Shown here: positions 1 through 12,283 of the stretch, piece by piece
Numbering within the stretch: position 1 is the first letter of the stretch
Layout of the letters: every line of letters starts with the position of its first letter
NCBI GenBank assembly: GCA_949128115.1
Contig: OX421966.1
Span: 48,729,416 to 48,793,415, forward strand
Reading direction: 5' to 3'
Length of the DNA: 64,000 bases
Source: Anaspis maculata
Lineage: Eukaryota > Arthropoda > Insecta > Coleoptera > Scraptiidae
Program-made: the position numbers and the translations under genes
Notes under the pieces: generated by a model
The model's database searches: none
What the model was told of the DNA's origin: nothing
What the model saw: only the letters and a program-made list of their open reading frames with translations

Positions 1-1
1 G

Positions 2-103
2 GAGGCCAAGAACAAGGCCATTGCCGAGGAGAACCGGCTCGAATTCGTCGTGAGGACGCCGGCCGGCAGCGAAGGGGATGTCAGGAAAGTTAGAAAAGAG
101 TGA
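2..103 (+). CDS. C-terminal coding exon of an unidentified gene, cut by the window edge
   Basis: Reading from base 2 gives 33 codons rich in Lys and Glu, beginning EAKNKAIAEENRLEF and ending VRKVRKE before TGA at 101-103. The segment is clearly more GC-rich than the AT-rich DNA after it, which suggests real coding sequence. Bases 100-105 read GTGAGT, a near-ideal 5' splice donor that overlaps the stop, so the exon may instead end at 99 and continue downstream. If the stop is used, the first AATAAA is at 669-674. I do not recognise the protein; the upstream exons lie outside the window. Confidence 0.5.
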   Translation, partial: EAKNKAIAEENRLEFVVRTPAGSEGDVRKVRKE

Positions 104-1364
104 GTAGGTATTTTATTTGTCGGATAACTTTGGGAACTTCGCGTAAGGTTATTTTGAATTTATTCAGGCACGTAACCGATTATTGATGCCTTTCTTTAAA
201 CAGGAATGCGCTTATGTCTTTGCTGTATCTGTCTATCTGTGTGTTTTTCTGTCCGTCACTCCATCACAGCATCTTGTCCTAGGCGAAAGAATTTCTGCGG
301 AAAATTTCAACTTATTCAATGGATAGCTGGCTCATAACATTGGGTGCAGGACCAAGAAAAATCTTACCAAAATTACTTTTTTTAATCTCTAGATAGCAAC
401 ACTCCTGGCTAATTTCAGGTGTACAGTGAGACTTTGTTGTATCGGTGGCAATTAGAACGGTTTTATCTTAAAAATGTGAAAATCTCGTTACCACCATTTG
501 AAGAGCATTAAAAATAATAAGCATTGATGTCAAGTACACGCCACAGCCAGGTATTTGTAAATAATTTGTAAGTAGGAAGGCAGGTACCTAGGTAGGTACA
601 GTTTTCCTCATCACTTGTCAGAACCCCCCTAAGTTGTAAAACAATCGAACTGATTATTGAAGCAATCCAATAAAGCTTCGGCGTTTTCTAATGCTGGATT
701 GCATAAACATAGTACCTACCTATAAATTTCACTTAGGTATGAAACACGGAATCAAATACTGAAAAGTGAAATACAATGCAAACTTGATTATTCCAGCAAA
801 AAGTCTCTTGAAATCGGCGTCCTCGTGGTGTTTTTGAACCTTCAAACTCAAATATCTTTTAAACGCGACTCCTCTTCATCATAGTTTTAGGTATGCCAGT
901 TTCCTTCTTACAATAAATAATTGAACGTTGAATAAAAAAATCGCATCATGAATTTTTCAAGTGGCGTAGAAAATATAGGAGTAAAAGAGCAAGCTCCCCA
1001 CATATCTACGCCACTGGAATGTTTTGACAAAATTCATTATTGACAGTTCATAGGTGTGCATCTGACAACTATCTACAGGGTCATTCCTTACTTGTCATTC
1101 TTTTTAAGAGATGATTCCTTTATCTTTGTCATGACTAAGTATTTAAACAGATTTGTTCCAAAGGACTCCGGATCCTGTCTTCTTTAGTAGAGCAACCGAC
1201 CGGCGGCGGCGGCTTTATAAGCATTTTTTTTTCAGTTGTTGAACAGAGTAGAGCAACAAAAAACACGTCCGTTCCCATAGAGAACCTTTTGTCGTGACTT
1301 TTTGAAGAACGCTGGATTTTCAATTTTCAAATGACTCACCCTGTAGGTATAATTGTAAATAATA
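104..1364. other. No gene seen; AT-rich non-coding DNA with a short hairpin
   Basis: This stretch would hold the 3' UTR or an intron of the left-edge gene. An inverted pair AGTGGCGTAGA (960-970) and TCTACGCCACT (1005-1015) forms a hairpin. Related sequence occurs at about 7130-7315, so it is a diverged dispersed repeat. The ORF on the minus strand near 1135-1323 has no recognisable content. Confidence 0.5.
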
Positions 1365-1489
1365 GATTTGTTTCATCAGAAATCTCAAACAAGTCAGAAC
1401 CAATGAGAAGCACCCAAATCAGTTGGAAAACTGATTTTCTTGATTCCTATTGGCTCTGACTAGTTTGAAACCTCTTGATGGAATAAACC
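1365..1489. mobile_element. TA-flanked MITE, family 1, copy 1
   Basis: The left end GATTTGTTTCATCAGAAATC and the right end, reverse-complemented, pair as terminal inverted repeats (TIRs) that continue into CAAACTAGTCAGAGCCAA. TA dinucleotides flank both ends (1363-1364 and 1490-1491). Two more copies lie at 35147-35278 and 56388-56540, so this is a dispersed, palindromic, non-coding element of about 125-150 bp. The TA target points to the Tc1/mariner type by inference; there is no coding capacity. Confidence 0.75.
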
Positions 1490-1760
1490 TATAAATTCAA
1501 AACACTCAACATTCGTCAAAAAAATTGCTCTCAAGTCTGTTTCAAAAAGTTACAACAAACACTTATTAATTCCTATAACGAACAGAGGTTATAAAGAGGT
1601 TCAAAGTCCCACTTTTTGACCCCCTCCCAATTCCCTATTCCAAAAAATTAAAACCTGAAATTTTCCCAACATTTTTCTGGAACTTTGAAGCATTGATTTG
1701 ATTGCCCTGGGCCGTTGAGTCTTGGACTAATTTTTCACTATAATTGCGATACTCTCCCTC

Positions 1761-1899
1761 GGTTACACCAAACTTGGATTTTATCACCGTGATATATTTT
1801 AACCCGCGCTGTTGGCTGAATTGAAAATTTCACTCAGAAGCAGCGCGAGTTAAAAATTCATCACGATGATGAAATTCAAGAGAGCAGCTTGATGCAACC
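1761..1899. mobile_element. Palindromic MITE with GGTTGCATCAA-type ends
   Basis: The left arm GGTTACACCAAAC, then TTTATCACCGTGATATATTT and CCCGCGCTG, pairs with a right arm ending CAGCTTGATGCAACC. The ends resemble those of the element at 38074-38310, which start GGCTGGGTTGCACCAA. No target duplication is clear. Confidence 0.5.
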
Positions 1900-2473
1900 T
1901 AGAACTTATTGTATATCAAGAATATGACGTCGCCGGCTGACGTCTTTGCACGGTACAGAAAAATAAACGAAAACCAATGTTTTATAAAACCAAAATACGT
2001 GTGGTGGAGTATATTTCAAACCAGTTTGGTACAGTGTCGTGAAATTATCCACGTCATTTTCGTGGTGGGGATAGACGTTCACCGGCAGACAGTAGCGTAC
2101 CAAAATAGTTTTTCTTGAGATCGTGGGTTGTGTTGTAAGTTGTAAGTTCAACTAATATTGTGATTCTATAGAAAACAAACATTTAATGAAAGTTTCGCTG
2201 TTATTGCCTGCATACAAGGCAATAAATAACAGAATTTTTAACATGACAACATGTCGCGTTCATGGAAGAGATATAATAATCAATAAAGTGATATAGCTGT
2301 GGGACCTCACTGCCAGTTTGACGGATCGCGACGAGTGTGCAACTTTTCTGGTAAGGGAGGGGTGTACCAAATAGATTTTAAATATACCTACACTGTACAG
2401 ACCACGGCAGATATATAATTTTTAGTTACACATAAAAACAACAGGTGTTCTAGAAGTGTTTATGAAATCAAAT
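1900..2473. other. No gene seen
   Basis: AT-rich DNA. Overlapping ORFs on both strands (1906-2151) have no recognisable motif or splice context and look like chance. The stretch leads into the transposase scrap that follows. Confidence 0.4.
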
Positions 2474-2563
2474 AATGAAAACTTTCCTGGACGATATGGC
2501 CATCCACGCTCGCCGGATTTAGATACCTGCGATTTCTTTCTCCTGTGTAATTTAAAACCATTA
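2474..2563 (+). pseudogene. Mariner-like transposase remnant
   Basis: In this frame the translation reads NENFPGRYGHPRSPDLDTCD followed by FFLLCNLKP. Mariner-type and related insect DDE transposases carry a motif of the form FPxRWxG...WPPRSPDLTPxDFFLWGxLK around the second catalytic Asp, and this matches its order and spacing with losses: the Trp of FFLWG is gone and the segment before RSPDL is shortened. Stops lie just upstream in frame, and no other part of the transposase is recognisable nearby. It is a dead fragment of about 30 codons. Confidence 0.6.
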
Positions 2564-3038
2564 GGTACCAGAGTTCGGTTTTTTCTTCTACATTTCATTT
2601 CCTTAAGTGGCTTTTACTACAAATAAAGTTAAGTTGTTGTGGCTTAGCTCTGGGTTTGAAATTTAACAAAAAACAATGGTAAAAGAAAATGAGACATGAA
2701 TCAAAAAACTAAATAGATAGTTTTTGGATAGATTGAATAAGAGTGCATTGTCTAGAGGTCTGGATCACGTGAACCAAGTTTAAACCAAGTTCAACGTCTA
2801 ATTAAGACACTTGCCATAGCTTCAGCCCTCGCTTCAGCCCATGGACTTAGTTTGTCAAAAACTGTATAGTTGGGCAGTTACGCGAGGTTGTCCAATTTTT
2901 GACAAATTGTGTCAGTGTCGATAAATTGTAAACGTACTTCTGCCTAAAAACGTACATTTTATTTTCCGGCTCTTTTCTTCCCAATCTCCAAAGCTACTGC
3001 GGATCTGGGATCTGCGGATCGCCACTAAATAAGTCTGC
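2564..3038. other. No gene seen
   Basis: AT-rich sequence after the transposase scrap. It may hold more of the decayed element, but I can support nothing specific. Confidence 0.35.
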
Positions 3039-3332
3039 AATGGGGCCTTACAATTGAAAAACTCAACGTGAGGTCGCCACTACTGTAGGGGGCGCCTACT
3101 TCGATGAAGCGGCCGTAACGATGGGAAAAACAGGTGAGTTTGAGTAGTTTGACCAGTAACTGTCAGTGACTGGAGACGTCAAGCAAGAAACAGAGGTTAT
3201 CCAAATTTCAAATCAAGACATAAAATGACGGACGTCGGTCGCTGAAGCGTCAACGCCGTCAAAATTGTCGAATTTGCCCCCAACGGTTGTGGCGCCCTCG
3301 GTGTGTGAAAGTGGCAGTGCAAGGCCCCATTA
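3039..3332. mobile_element. MITE of about 294 bp with AATGGGGCCTT ends
   Basis: AATGGGGCCTTACA at the left pairs with the reverse complement of the right end (AATGGGGCCTTGCA), and pairing continues in patches (GGTCGCCAC against GGGCGCCAC). The interior is more GC-rich than the surroundings and has no ORF of note. Confidence 0.5.
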
Positions 3333-3468
3333 ACAATACGGGGACGGCAGGGGTCGGGCCGGGCTCTTGTCCCATTTCTGTGTATTCGCATCAAAGATGA
3401 GTCACTGATGCACATGATGCACGAACTTCACTACAGAGACCTCATTTCATTCCATGACCCCCCTTATA

Positions 3469-3608
3469 AAAGCTGTATTACACTACACTGCACAATTTCT
3501 TGAACAATCTGCCAAAATAGTGTCAAAAAACAGTTAACTTGATTGTTGATTTGACAGATGGTTCAAGAAATTGTACAAGAAATTGTGTACCTAGTGTAAT
3601 GCAGCTTT
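3469..3608. mobile_element. TA-flanked palindromic MITE, 140 bp
   Basis: The left arm AAAGCTGTATTACACTACAC continues as TGCACAATTTCTTGAACAAT, and the right arm is its approximate reverse complement ending GTAATGCAGCTTT. TA flanks both sides (3467-3468 and 3609-3610). Confidence 0.65.
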
Positions 3609-5705
3609 TAAGCTTCAACTTTTTACGACGTCCCTCAGCCTCACTTTTGAAACTACTGGTTGGATTTTAGTGGAATTTGATTGTAGTCAGGTAACCTTGG
3701 TGATTTAAAGCTAGAGTAATATTTAATTTTTTTACGGAACTACGTAAATTTCCGCAAAAAAAAAATTGATCAGTGATAATTGATTTATCAAGTGTTTGTT
3801 TATTACAACTTTGAGTGTGAGGCATTAAAAAAAATCGAAGGTCAATTTGCAATGTATTCAGGATTTCGGAATAGAACTCAAGCTCGTAGCTCGGCGCTTT
3901 ATAATGAGTAATAAATGCATCTCTTTGTGACTCAGTTTTGGTTTCACATGTCGATTTGATTTTTTTACTTGGGTAGGTACTCCAACTTTATATTACAAAC
4001 CTATGATATTCCTCTTATACCTATGCACTTACATGCCTAGAACAAAATGCAGCTTCAAAGAAAAAATTAAAATTTATCAAGTAGGTATGCGGTGAACAGC
4101 TATAAAAAAACTTTGATATATTTTGGGTAGTCTACTTATGTTTTAGGGTGGTGAAGGTATTGATCAAACAATTTCAACCAAAATTCAATAATCCAGAATC
4201 CAAATTACGTTTTACGTCATCAGACTAAGACAAGGTCTGTAAATAATAATTAAAAGTCGGTCAAAACTCAAGTACCTACATAACATACAATTCGTTCAAC
4301 ATTTTTATTAGCTGATAATAATTGGACCTATCATTACATTTTAGGTGTGCATCATACTTATTTATTGGGTATCATCTCACTCTCAAATGGTGTTTTGCAC
4401 CATTTTGAATGTTTTTTCAAATTAATCATAATGAACTTTCGAATGCCGTTAATTTCAATTCTAAGGTTTTTTTTTGTTGCGAATAATGAAACAGCTTCAA
4501 TTAATAATTTTTTATGTCATGTGTATGTATTTGTCACATTGCAATAGTTGGATAATGCCGAATGTGTAATCATAAAACAATTTCATCAATTTAGCCTCTA
4601 TACTATAACCGTGTCTCCTTTTAATCTGATAGATAATACTGTATTGATCTTTTGGCAAACAAACACTTGATCACCCACTGAAGAGCTATGACGATAAAAA
4701 GGTGGCTTTTAAGCCAAAATAAAGAGGTGTGTGAGTCTTTTTCAAAAATATCCTCATCAGTTTCTCAACAAACAACATCGCCGCACTCGAGTTAACCGAA
4801 ATAATAAGTTTTATTTTCGAACCTCTCGTCGCAGCGCACCTGTTCCCCTTCAGTTTCCGGTGCAGCGAAATTTCGAAAAGTTGGTCAAATACTGAATTTG
4901 AACTGCAACTGTAGATTATAATAAGTGCGCCAATTTCAGGTGATCAAGGTGCTTTTGTCGTAAAACATACAGTATAGATTTTATTTATACCGACGTGGGC
5001 GGCGTGCAAACTTGGATTACTTTCAAGAAATACACATGAGATAATTTTATAAAATTAATCAAAAAAACAAATTAACAAAATTTGATGGCTGAAGGAAAAC
5101 AACTTGTGCCAATTAAGTTATCAAATCCAAATTGACCGTAGCGCTTTCGATGAAAGATAAAATTTTCCACTGAGCTTTTTTGATTGATGATGGATTTCTG
5201 TGTGTGTGTGTGTGACACAAACAAGTTTTGTGCCAACAATTTTTTTGCCATTATCGTGAATGAAAATATTTAAAAAATTATAAAAAATGTCAGTGTAAAA
5301 ATATTGGGAATAATTATACATACCATTTTGAATTGCTCAGTGGAAGAAAATCGCGCGTGTAAGTGGAACGCCGGAAAACTGAGCGCGAACTGATACCTCC
5401 ACTACACTATTGCTCAAGCTGCGAAATGTTATAGACTTGCGTGCTTGAAATTGATGTGGGAGAGAAGAAATTTGCCGCCGTCGTGTAGTTTTCCGAAAAC
5501 TGCATCACACACGTCGCGCGAGTAGTAGGATCTTTGATTTTATTTTTGGAAGGCGGTTATAATAAAAATTTATTCCGAAACACTTTGTCGTGTGATTCCA
5601 GTTTGATTTCGTCTGGTTTTTGAAAGAGGGGAAGTATTATAGTCTGTTGTAAAATTACTGTTACAATTAGAACTATTCAATACTAGTAAGTTTATGTGAT
5701 ACATA
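3609..5705. other. About 2.1 kb without a recognisable gene
   Basis: The DNA is AT-rich, with several short ORFs on both strands that carry no motif. A short (TG)n run lies near 5200-5213. A relatively CG-containing patch at 5340-5530 could be a promoter or 5' exon, but I found no convincing start codon with a splice donor. Confidence 0.4.
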
Positions 5706-6250
5706 CAGGGTGTCCAGAAAATGGCGAAAAAGCTCTCCAGTACGTTGCAAGGAACCCTTCAGAGAATTCTAAAAAAAAAATGAAAAAATCCCTCGACTTT
5801 ATTTTTTGGGGTTATCAAGGGTCAAGGGACGACCCTTTGAACCCTTTTAGTTTTGTTAATTCAAAAAATTTCAGTTTACTGTTGACGGCAAAATTATGAG
5901 AAAGAAATATTTACCACTGGATGTGTATTGAATTTTTTCTTATAATTTACAGGTGGGTGAGCAAGAAACCAAGAAAATTATCATTCGAAGGACCAGCTTT
6001 TGACCTTTAATAACCCCAAAAATTGAAGCCGAAGAATTTTTTTACCATTTTTTCAAAATTCCTTGAAGGGTCCCTTACAAATGTACTGGGGCTCTATTTT
6101 AGGGAAACGTGTGATCCGTTCCTGTGCGAAGTTGCTAGGCAACCAGGGCTGTGATTGGCTGTCACTTAGGCAACATCACCGGATGATCTGTTCCCCGGTT
6201 CTGAAAATAGGACCCCTGGAGAGCTTTTCCGCCATTTTCTGGACATCCTG
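5706..6250. mobile_element. TA-flanked MITE with CAGGGTGTCCAG ends, carrying a nested MITE
   Basis: The ends are CAGGGTGTCCAGAAAATGGC and its near-perfect inverse GCCATTTTCTGGACATCCTG, bordered by TA at 5704-5705 and 6251-6252. Pairing continues inwards through AGCTCTCCAGTACGTTGC-type sequence. The right arm is interrupted by a second element at 6090-6214. A copy with the same left arm starts at 63875 and runs off the window, and a diverged end lies at about 38679. Confidence 0.75.
6090..6214. mobile_element. Nested GC-rich MITE, copy 1
   Basis: The TIRs are GGCTCTATTTT and AAAATAGGACC. The core contains TTGCTAGGCAACCAGGGCTG and ATTGGCTGTCACTTAGGCAA. CTGG occurs on both sides (6086-6089 and 6216-6219). 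The host MITE's other arm reads CAACGTACTGGAGAGC when reverse-complemented, which is the expected unoccupied sequence, so the insertion duplicated about CTGG. A second, inverted copy lies at 6480-6604. Confidence 0.7.
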
Positions 6251-6479
6251 TATACGTACATGCTATACAGCGTGGATCAGTTTAAAGTTTAAACCGATCA
6301 AAACTTTAAGAAAAGATTCTCCTCATCCTCCTATTCAGAAAAATATGATATATCTACGTGCCTCTCACTTGCTTCTTGAGGAAGTTAAGTACAGGTTGTC
6401 AAAGTTCACTTTTTTCGATTTTTGAAAATTTGTAATTTGCAAACTATTAAGCAAATTAGCTAATACCCTGGAGTCCTGG

Positions 6480-6604
6480 GGCCCTATTTTCGGAACCGGG
6501 GAACAGATCATCAGGTGATGATGCCTAGGTGACAGCCAATCACAGCCCTGGTTGCCTAGCAACTTCGCATAGGAACGGATCACACGTTCCCCGAAAATAG
6601 GGCC
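6480..6604. mobile_element. GC-rich MITE, copy 2 (inverted relative to copy 1)
   Basis: Perfect TIRs GGCCCTATTTTCGG and CCGAAAATAGGGCC are bounded by CCTGG at 6475-6479 and 6605-6609. The core (CAGCCAATCACAGCCCTGGT, then TGCCTAGCAAC) is the reverse complement of copy 1. Confidence 0.75.
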
Positions 6605-6619
6605 CCTGGACACACTATA

Positions 6620-6729
6620 ACGGGTGTTTTTTTAAATCTGGCGTCGAACTGTGCTCTGCTCTGGCCGAATGCAGGCGAATTTGGCTAGAGCACAGCACAC
6701 TTCGACGCCAGATTCAAAAAAACACCCCT
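6620..6729. mobile_element. TA-flanked hairpin MITE, 110 bp
   Basis: Arms of about 45 bp pair almost perfectly: ACGGGTGTTTTTTTAAATCT then GGCGTCGAA on the left, against AGGGGTGTTTTTTTGAATCT then GGCGTCGAA from the right. TA borders it at 6618-6619 and 6730-6731. The close match between arms suggests a fairly recent copy. Confidence 0.75.
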
Positions 6730-6735
6730 TAGAAA

Positions 6736-6835
6736 GCTTAATGGTCATTAATGGTGGATCGTCATTCAACTTCCCTTGCTGTCTTATTGACAGCAAGGGA
6801 AACGTAATTACGTTCGTGCCTAATGATCATTAACC
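6736..6835. repeat. Foldback hairpin with a perfect 13-bp stem
   Basis: The outer arms TTAATGGTCATTAATGG and CCTAATGATCATTAA pair imperfectly. Inside, TTCCCTTGCTGTC (6771-6783) and GACAGCAAGGGAA (6789-6801) form a perfect stem around a 5-base loop. It is probably another small MITE. Confidence 0.5.
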
Positions 6836-7567
6836 AAAAAAACGTCGTTGTCTTTCCGTTGCTGTCACCAAGAGCATGAGAAAACAATAAGAACAAACTT
6901 GAAAACTATGTACCAAAAATGCATATTAGCCGAGATATTAGCGGAGATATAGCCCGTCAAAGTTGGACGTAAAAAACTGGAACTCTTGACAAAAAATAGT
7001 TGTAAAATGTGTTTGGATGATACAAAATGCATTTTGAAAATCTGTTATGGTTTGTTTCCGTCGTGTTACCAAGTTACCGATTCAAAATAAAATATGATAA
7101 AAATAAAGAGTTACGAGTATCTACTCAGTGTTTTTGAAATTTAAAACCCAAATATCTCCGAAACCACTGATCTGACAGAAAGGTAACACCTAAACTTCTG
7201 CTTCTAAATTCAATAAGGATATCAAAAATCTGATCATTTCCCAACAAAATCTAGTGGTGTCGAAAATATGGAGGTAAAAATTGGCAGTCCCCTAAAATCT
7301 ACGCCACTGGGCTTTTTATAGGGAATTTCCGCTAAGTGATCGACGGACACCTATTCAAGTTCCATCTACACAAAATTTGAGCAGAATCGGTCTGGTGGTT
7401 TAGAATTAAGTTATAAAAAGAAAACAGTTTTTTCACTTCAGCTTTGACGGGTTATATCTTCGTTAATGTGCATTTTTGAAATATGATTTTTGGATTCGTT
7501 CTCATTGGTTTTCCGTGCTCTATCGATCATTGAAATTTTTCAGAATAATCCCGGACCACCCTGTATA
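6836..7567. repeat. Remnant of a TA-type repeat; no gene
   Basis: The stretch ends GGACCACCCTGTA at 7553-7565, which looks like the right terminus of an element with CAGGGTG-type ends, touching the next element. Bases 7130-7315 resemble 815-1015 and share the GTGGYGTMGAAAATAT...TCTACGCCACT hairpin. I cannot place the left end. Confidence 0.4.
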
Positions 7568-8159
7568 CAGAGTGTTTCAGCGATGAAAGCAAAAAACTTA
7601 ACTGTGGGTAGATCTTGTCAAAATATGACAGAAACCTACATACCATTTTGCAAAGTTAAATGACGAAGATACAGACCTTCAAAGTTCACTTTTTTAGATT
7701 TCAAAAATTTGTAACTCAGGAACCTTTTGATAAAATCAATTTAAATTTACCATAGACTGGTTCGTCGAAACCATCTACCGACCTGCTAAATTTTGGAAGG
7801 ATCCAGCCAGTCGCGTAGGAGTTACGAGGGTCAATAATTTCGAAGCATCCGAAGAAAAGTTGACTTAAGGTGACCCCCCCATAATTTCTAGGCTAGTACT
7901 GGTTGGATTCTTTCAAAATTTGGCAGGTTGATATATAATGTTTTTTTTTTATCTGAATCAACAGCTGGTTTATTAGCAGGCTTTTTCCGTCGGGGTTTTT
8001 CTATAACGATAACAATGATGACGATAACTTTTGTCGGAACGTTCCTAAGTTACTTTTTGAAATCCAAAAATAGTGATCTTTCAAGGGCTGTATCTTCGTC
8101 ATTAGGCCGAACTTTACAAAATGGTATATCATCCGAGCTATCATCGCTGAAACACCCTG
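7568..8159. mobile_element. TA-flanked inverted-repeat element, 592 bp
   Basis: The left end CAGAGTGTTTCAGCGATGA pairs with the reverse complement of TCATCGCTGAAACACCCTG, with TA at 7566-7567 and 8160-8161. Arms can be followed inwards (ACGAAGATACAGACCTTCAA against the inverse of a segment near 8080-8100). The ORFs inside have no recognisable content. Confidence 0.7.
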
Positions 8160-10149
<1,990 letters not shown>

Positions 10150-11133
10150 CTCACCCCCTCTCAAAATGACAAATATAATCACCTGCTTTGAGTACGTCAA
10201 ATTGAAGACATCAAATTCTCTTTGTGAGAAAAATATTATAATTTTTTTTTGTTCAACCCCCCTCCCCACCCACCCTTAAGTTCCAAATTTCAAATGGCAC
10301 CACGTACTTCTGATTAACCAGATTGAAGAGTCTTGAATTCTCTTTCTGAGAAAAATATAAAAATCATCAATCACCCCCTGTTGTCCCCACCCTACCCCTA
10401 CTTATAAAATTTCATGTATATTAATCTACTTTGTGGTACATCAAATTGAAAACATCAAATTCTCTTTGTGAGAAAAATATTATAAATTTTTTTGATCAAC
10501 CCCCCTTTTGCCCCATCTACCCTTACATTCAAAATATCAAATGGTATCACGTGCTTTTTGGTTCCCCAGGTTGAACACTCTTTCTGAGAAAATTATAAAA
10601 ATTTGTAATAACCCCCTTTTGCCCCCCTGATTTAAAATTTCATGTAGAATAATCTATTTCGTGATACATCAAATTAAATACATCAAATTCTCTTTGTGAG
10701 AAAAATATTATAATTTTTTTTGTTCAACCCCCCTTTTGTCCCACCTACCCTTAACTTCCAAATTTGAAATGGCACCACGTACTTCTGATTAACCCGATTG
10801 AAAAGTCTTGAATTCCCTTTCTGAGAAAAATATAAAAATTATCAATCACCCCCTGTCGTCCCCACCCACCCCTACTTAAAAAACTTCCTGTATATTGAAC
10901 TACTTTGTGGTACATCAAATTGAAAACATCAAATTCTCCTTGTGAGAAAAATATTATAAATTTTTTTGATCAACCCCCCTTTTGCCCCATCTACCCTTAC
11001 ATTCAAAATATCAAATGGTATCACGTGCTTTTTGGTTCCCCAGGTTGAACTCTCTTTCTGAGAAAATTATAAAAATTATTAATAACCCCCTTTTGCCCCC
11101 CCCCCCCCCCCCCCTAATTTAAAATTTCATGTA
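10150..11133. repeat. ~240-bp tandem array, left part
   Basis: Successive units contain TCAAATTCTCTTTGTGAG, then a C-rich run (CAACCCCCCTTTTGCCCCA type), then a second half with CACGTACTTCTGATT and CTTTCTGAGAAAA. The marker TCTCTTTGTGAG recurs at intervals of about 228-246 bp, so each unit is a diverged dimer of about 120 bp. A homopolymer C run lies at about 11096-11114. The array resumes at 16437 after the inserted foldback element. Confidence 0.85.
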
Positions 11134-12283
11134 AACTGCTTGACAATTGAACTGCAACACCTAAAAATTAGGTGCGTTTTCAAATTGAGATAGCTCGAAA
11201 AATATCTGACGGATTCCAGAAATTCAAGCTTGTGAGGAAAGATCATTTCTTTGACTATCGAGTGCTGGTATTGATTATAAGTTTGATTGCACAATTTGTC
11301 ATATACAGGGTGCCAACGGAGAGCGTGCAGATATGGGCAATCTTTCACCTTGTACAACTTTCGAAAAAAAAGTCCGAGATTTTTTCTATCGCCTGATTTT
11401 GGAAGGTTGAATCATTATGCCGAAACGGTTTTGGAATTTTGACCCTAACTTTTTTTTTTTTTAAATTGTGCTCAATTCTCTGAAATATGCACTTTCTGAT
11501 TAAGAAAAAGAATTAGAGACATTGTTTGTTTTCAAACGGCGTCCATATTGAATTTGCTTACGAAGATTTTCATTCTAGCCTCCACATCTCCTAGAAACTA
11601 CCCCTTTTGGGACACCGTCTCACAACAAGATATGCAATGCTTCATTTAAAAGGCCTAAGAAAAGTACTCATCAATAATTGAATTGAAATAAGTATACTAC
11701 GATGACCCCATACGTACCGCTCCCTAAAAACCACCCCTTGACTTCAAGGGACAGGGTTGATATGATAAGACATGCAATACATGAAAATTCCAAAAAAAAA
11801 AACGTCTTTTTCAACTGTTCCACTAAAAAAGTGATGCTTCACGGTAACCCTTCACGTAGGTCATCCTAAAAGTAGCTACCCTCTAGAAAAAAGAACTACC
11901 CTTTAAAAAAACCAGTACTTCCGCGATACCTCATTTGTTAGGATTTTTTTTTAAATCTGTCGCAATAGTATGCCGCTACGATGATTTCATTCACATATCT
12001 ACCCGAAACTACCCCTTCAATATCGCATAGCCTCCACCTTGATGCATTATTTACGAGTTGAAAGAACTTTTGCCTACTAGCCGTTCCATTGAAATGATGG
12101 TATTTTCTACGATGATAGTACAAAACCTTTCCTGGAACCGTGACCGGACAATTCGTCCCGCGGACAATTCGTAGCGGACAATTCGTCGCGGACAATTCGT
12201 CCCGCGGACAATTCGTCCCGCGGACAATTCGTCCCGCGGACAATTCGTCCCGCGGACAATTCGTCTCACGGACAATTCGTCGC
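11134..12283. repeat. Left inverted arm of the 5.3-kb foldback
   Basis: This arm pairs along its whole length with 15283-16434. It contains a possible inner terminus, TACAGGGTGCCAACG, at 11304, which could be the end of a nested TA element. Short motifs such as AACTACCCCTT recur. ORFs on both strands mirror those of the other arm and are probably non-coding. Confidence 0.8.
12146..12283. repeat. Subterminal array: nine copies of GGACAATTCGT plus spacer
   Basis: Nine copies of GGACAATTCGT are separated by CCCGC, AGC, CGC, CCCGC (four times), CTCAC and CGC, giving 14- and 16-bp steps. The same order of spacers appears, mirrored, at 15283-15420. Arrays of short repeats at the inner edge of terminal repeats are often protein-binding sites; that role is an inference here. 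Confidence 0.85.
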
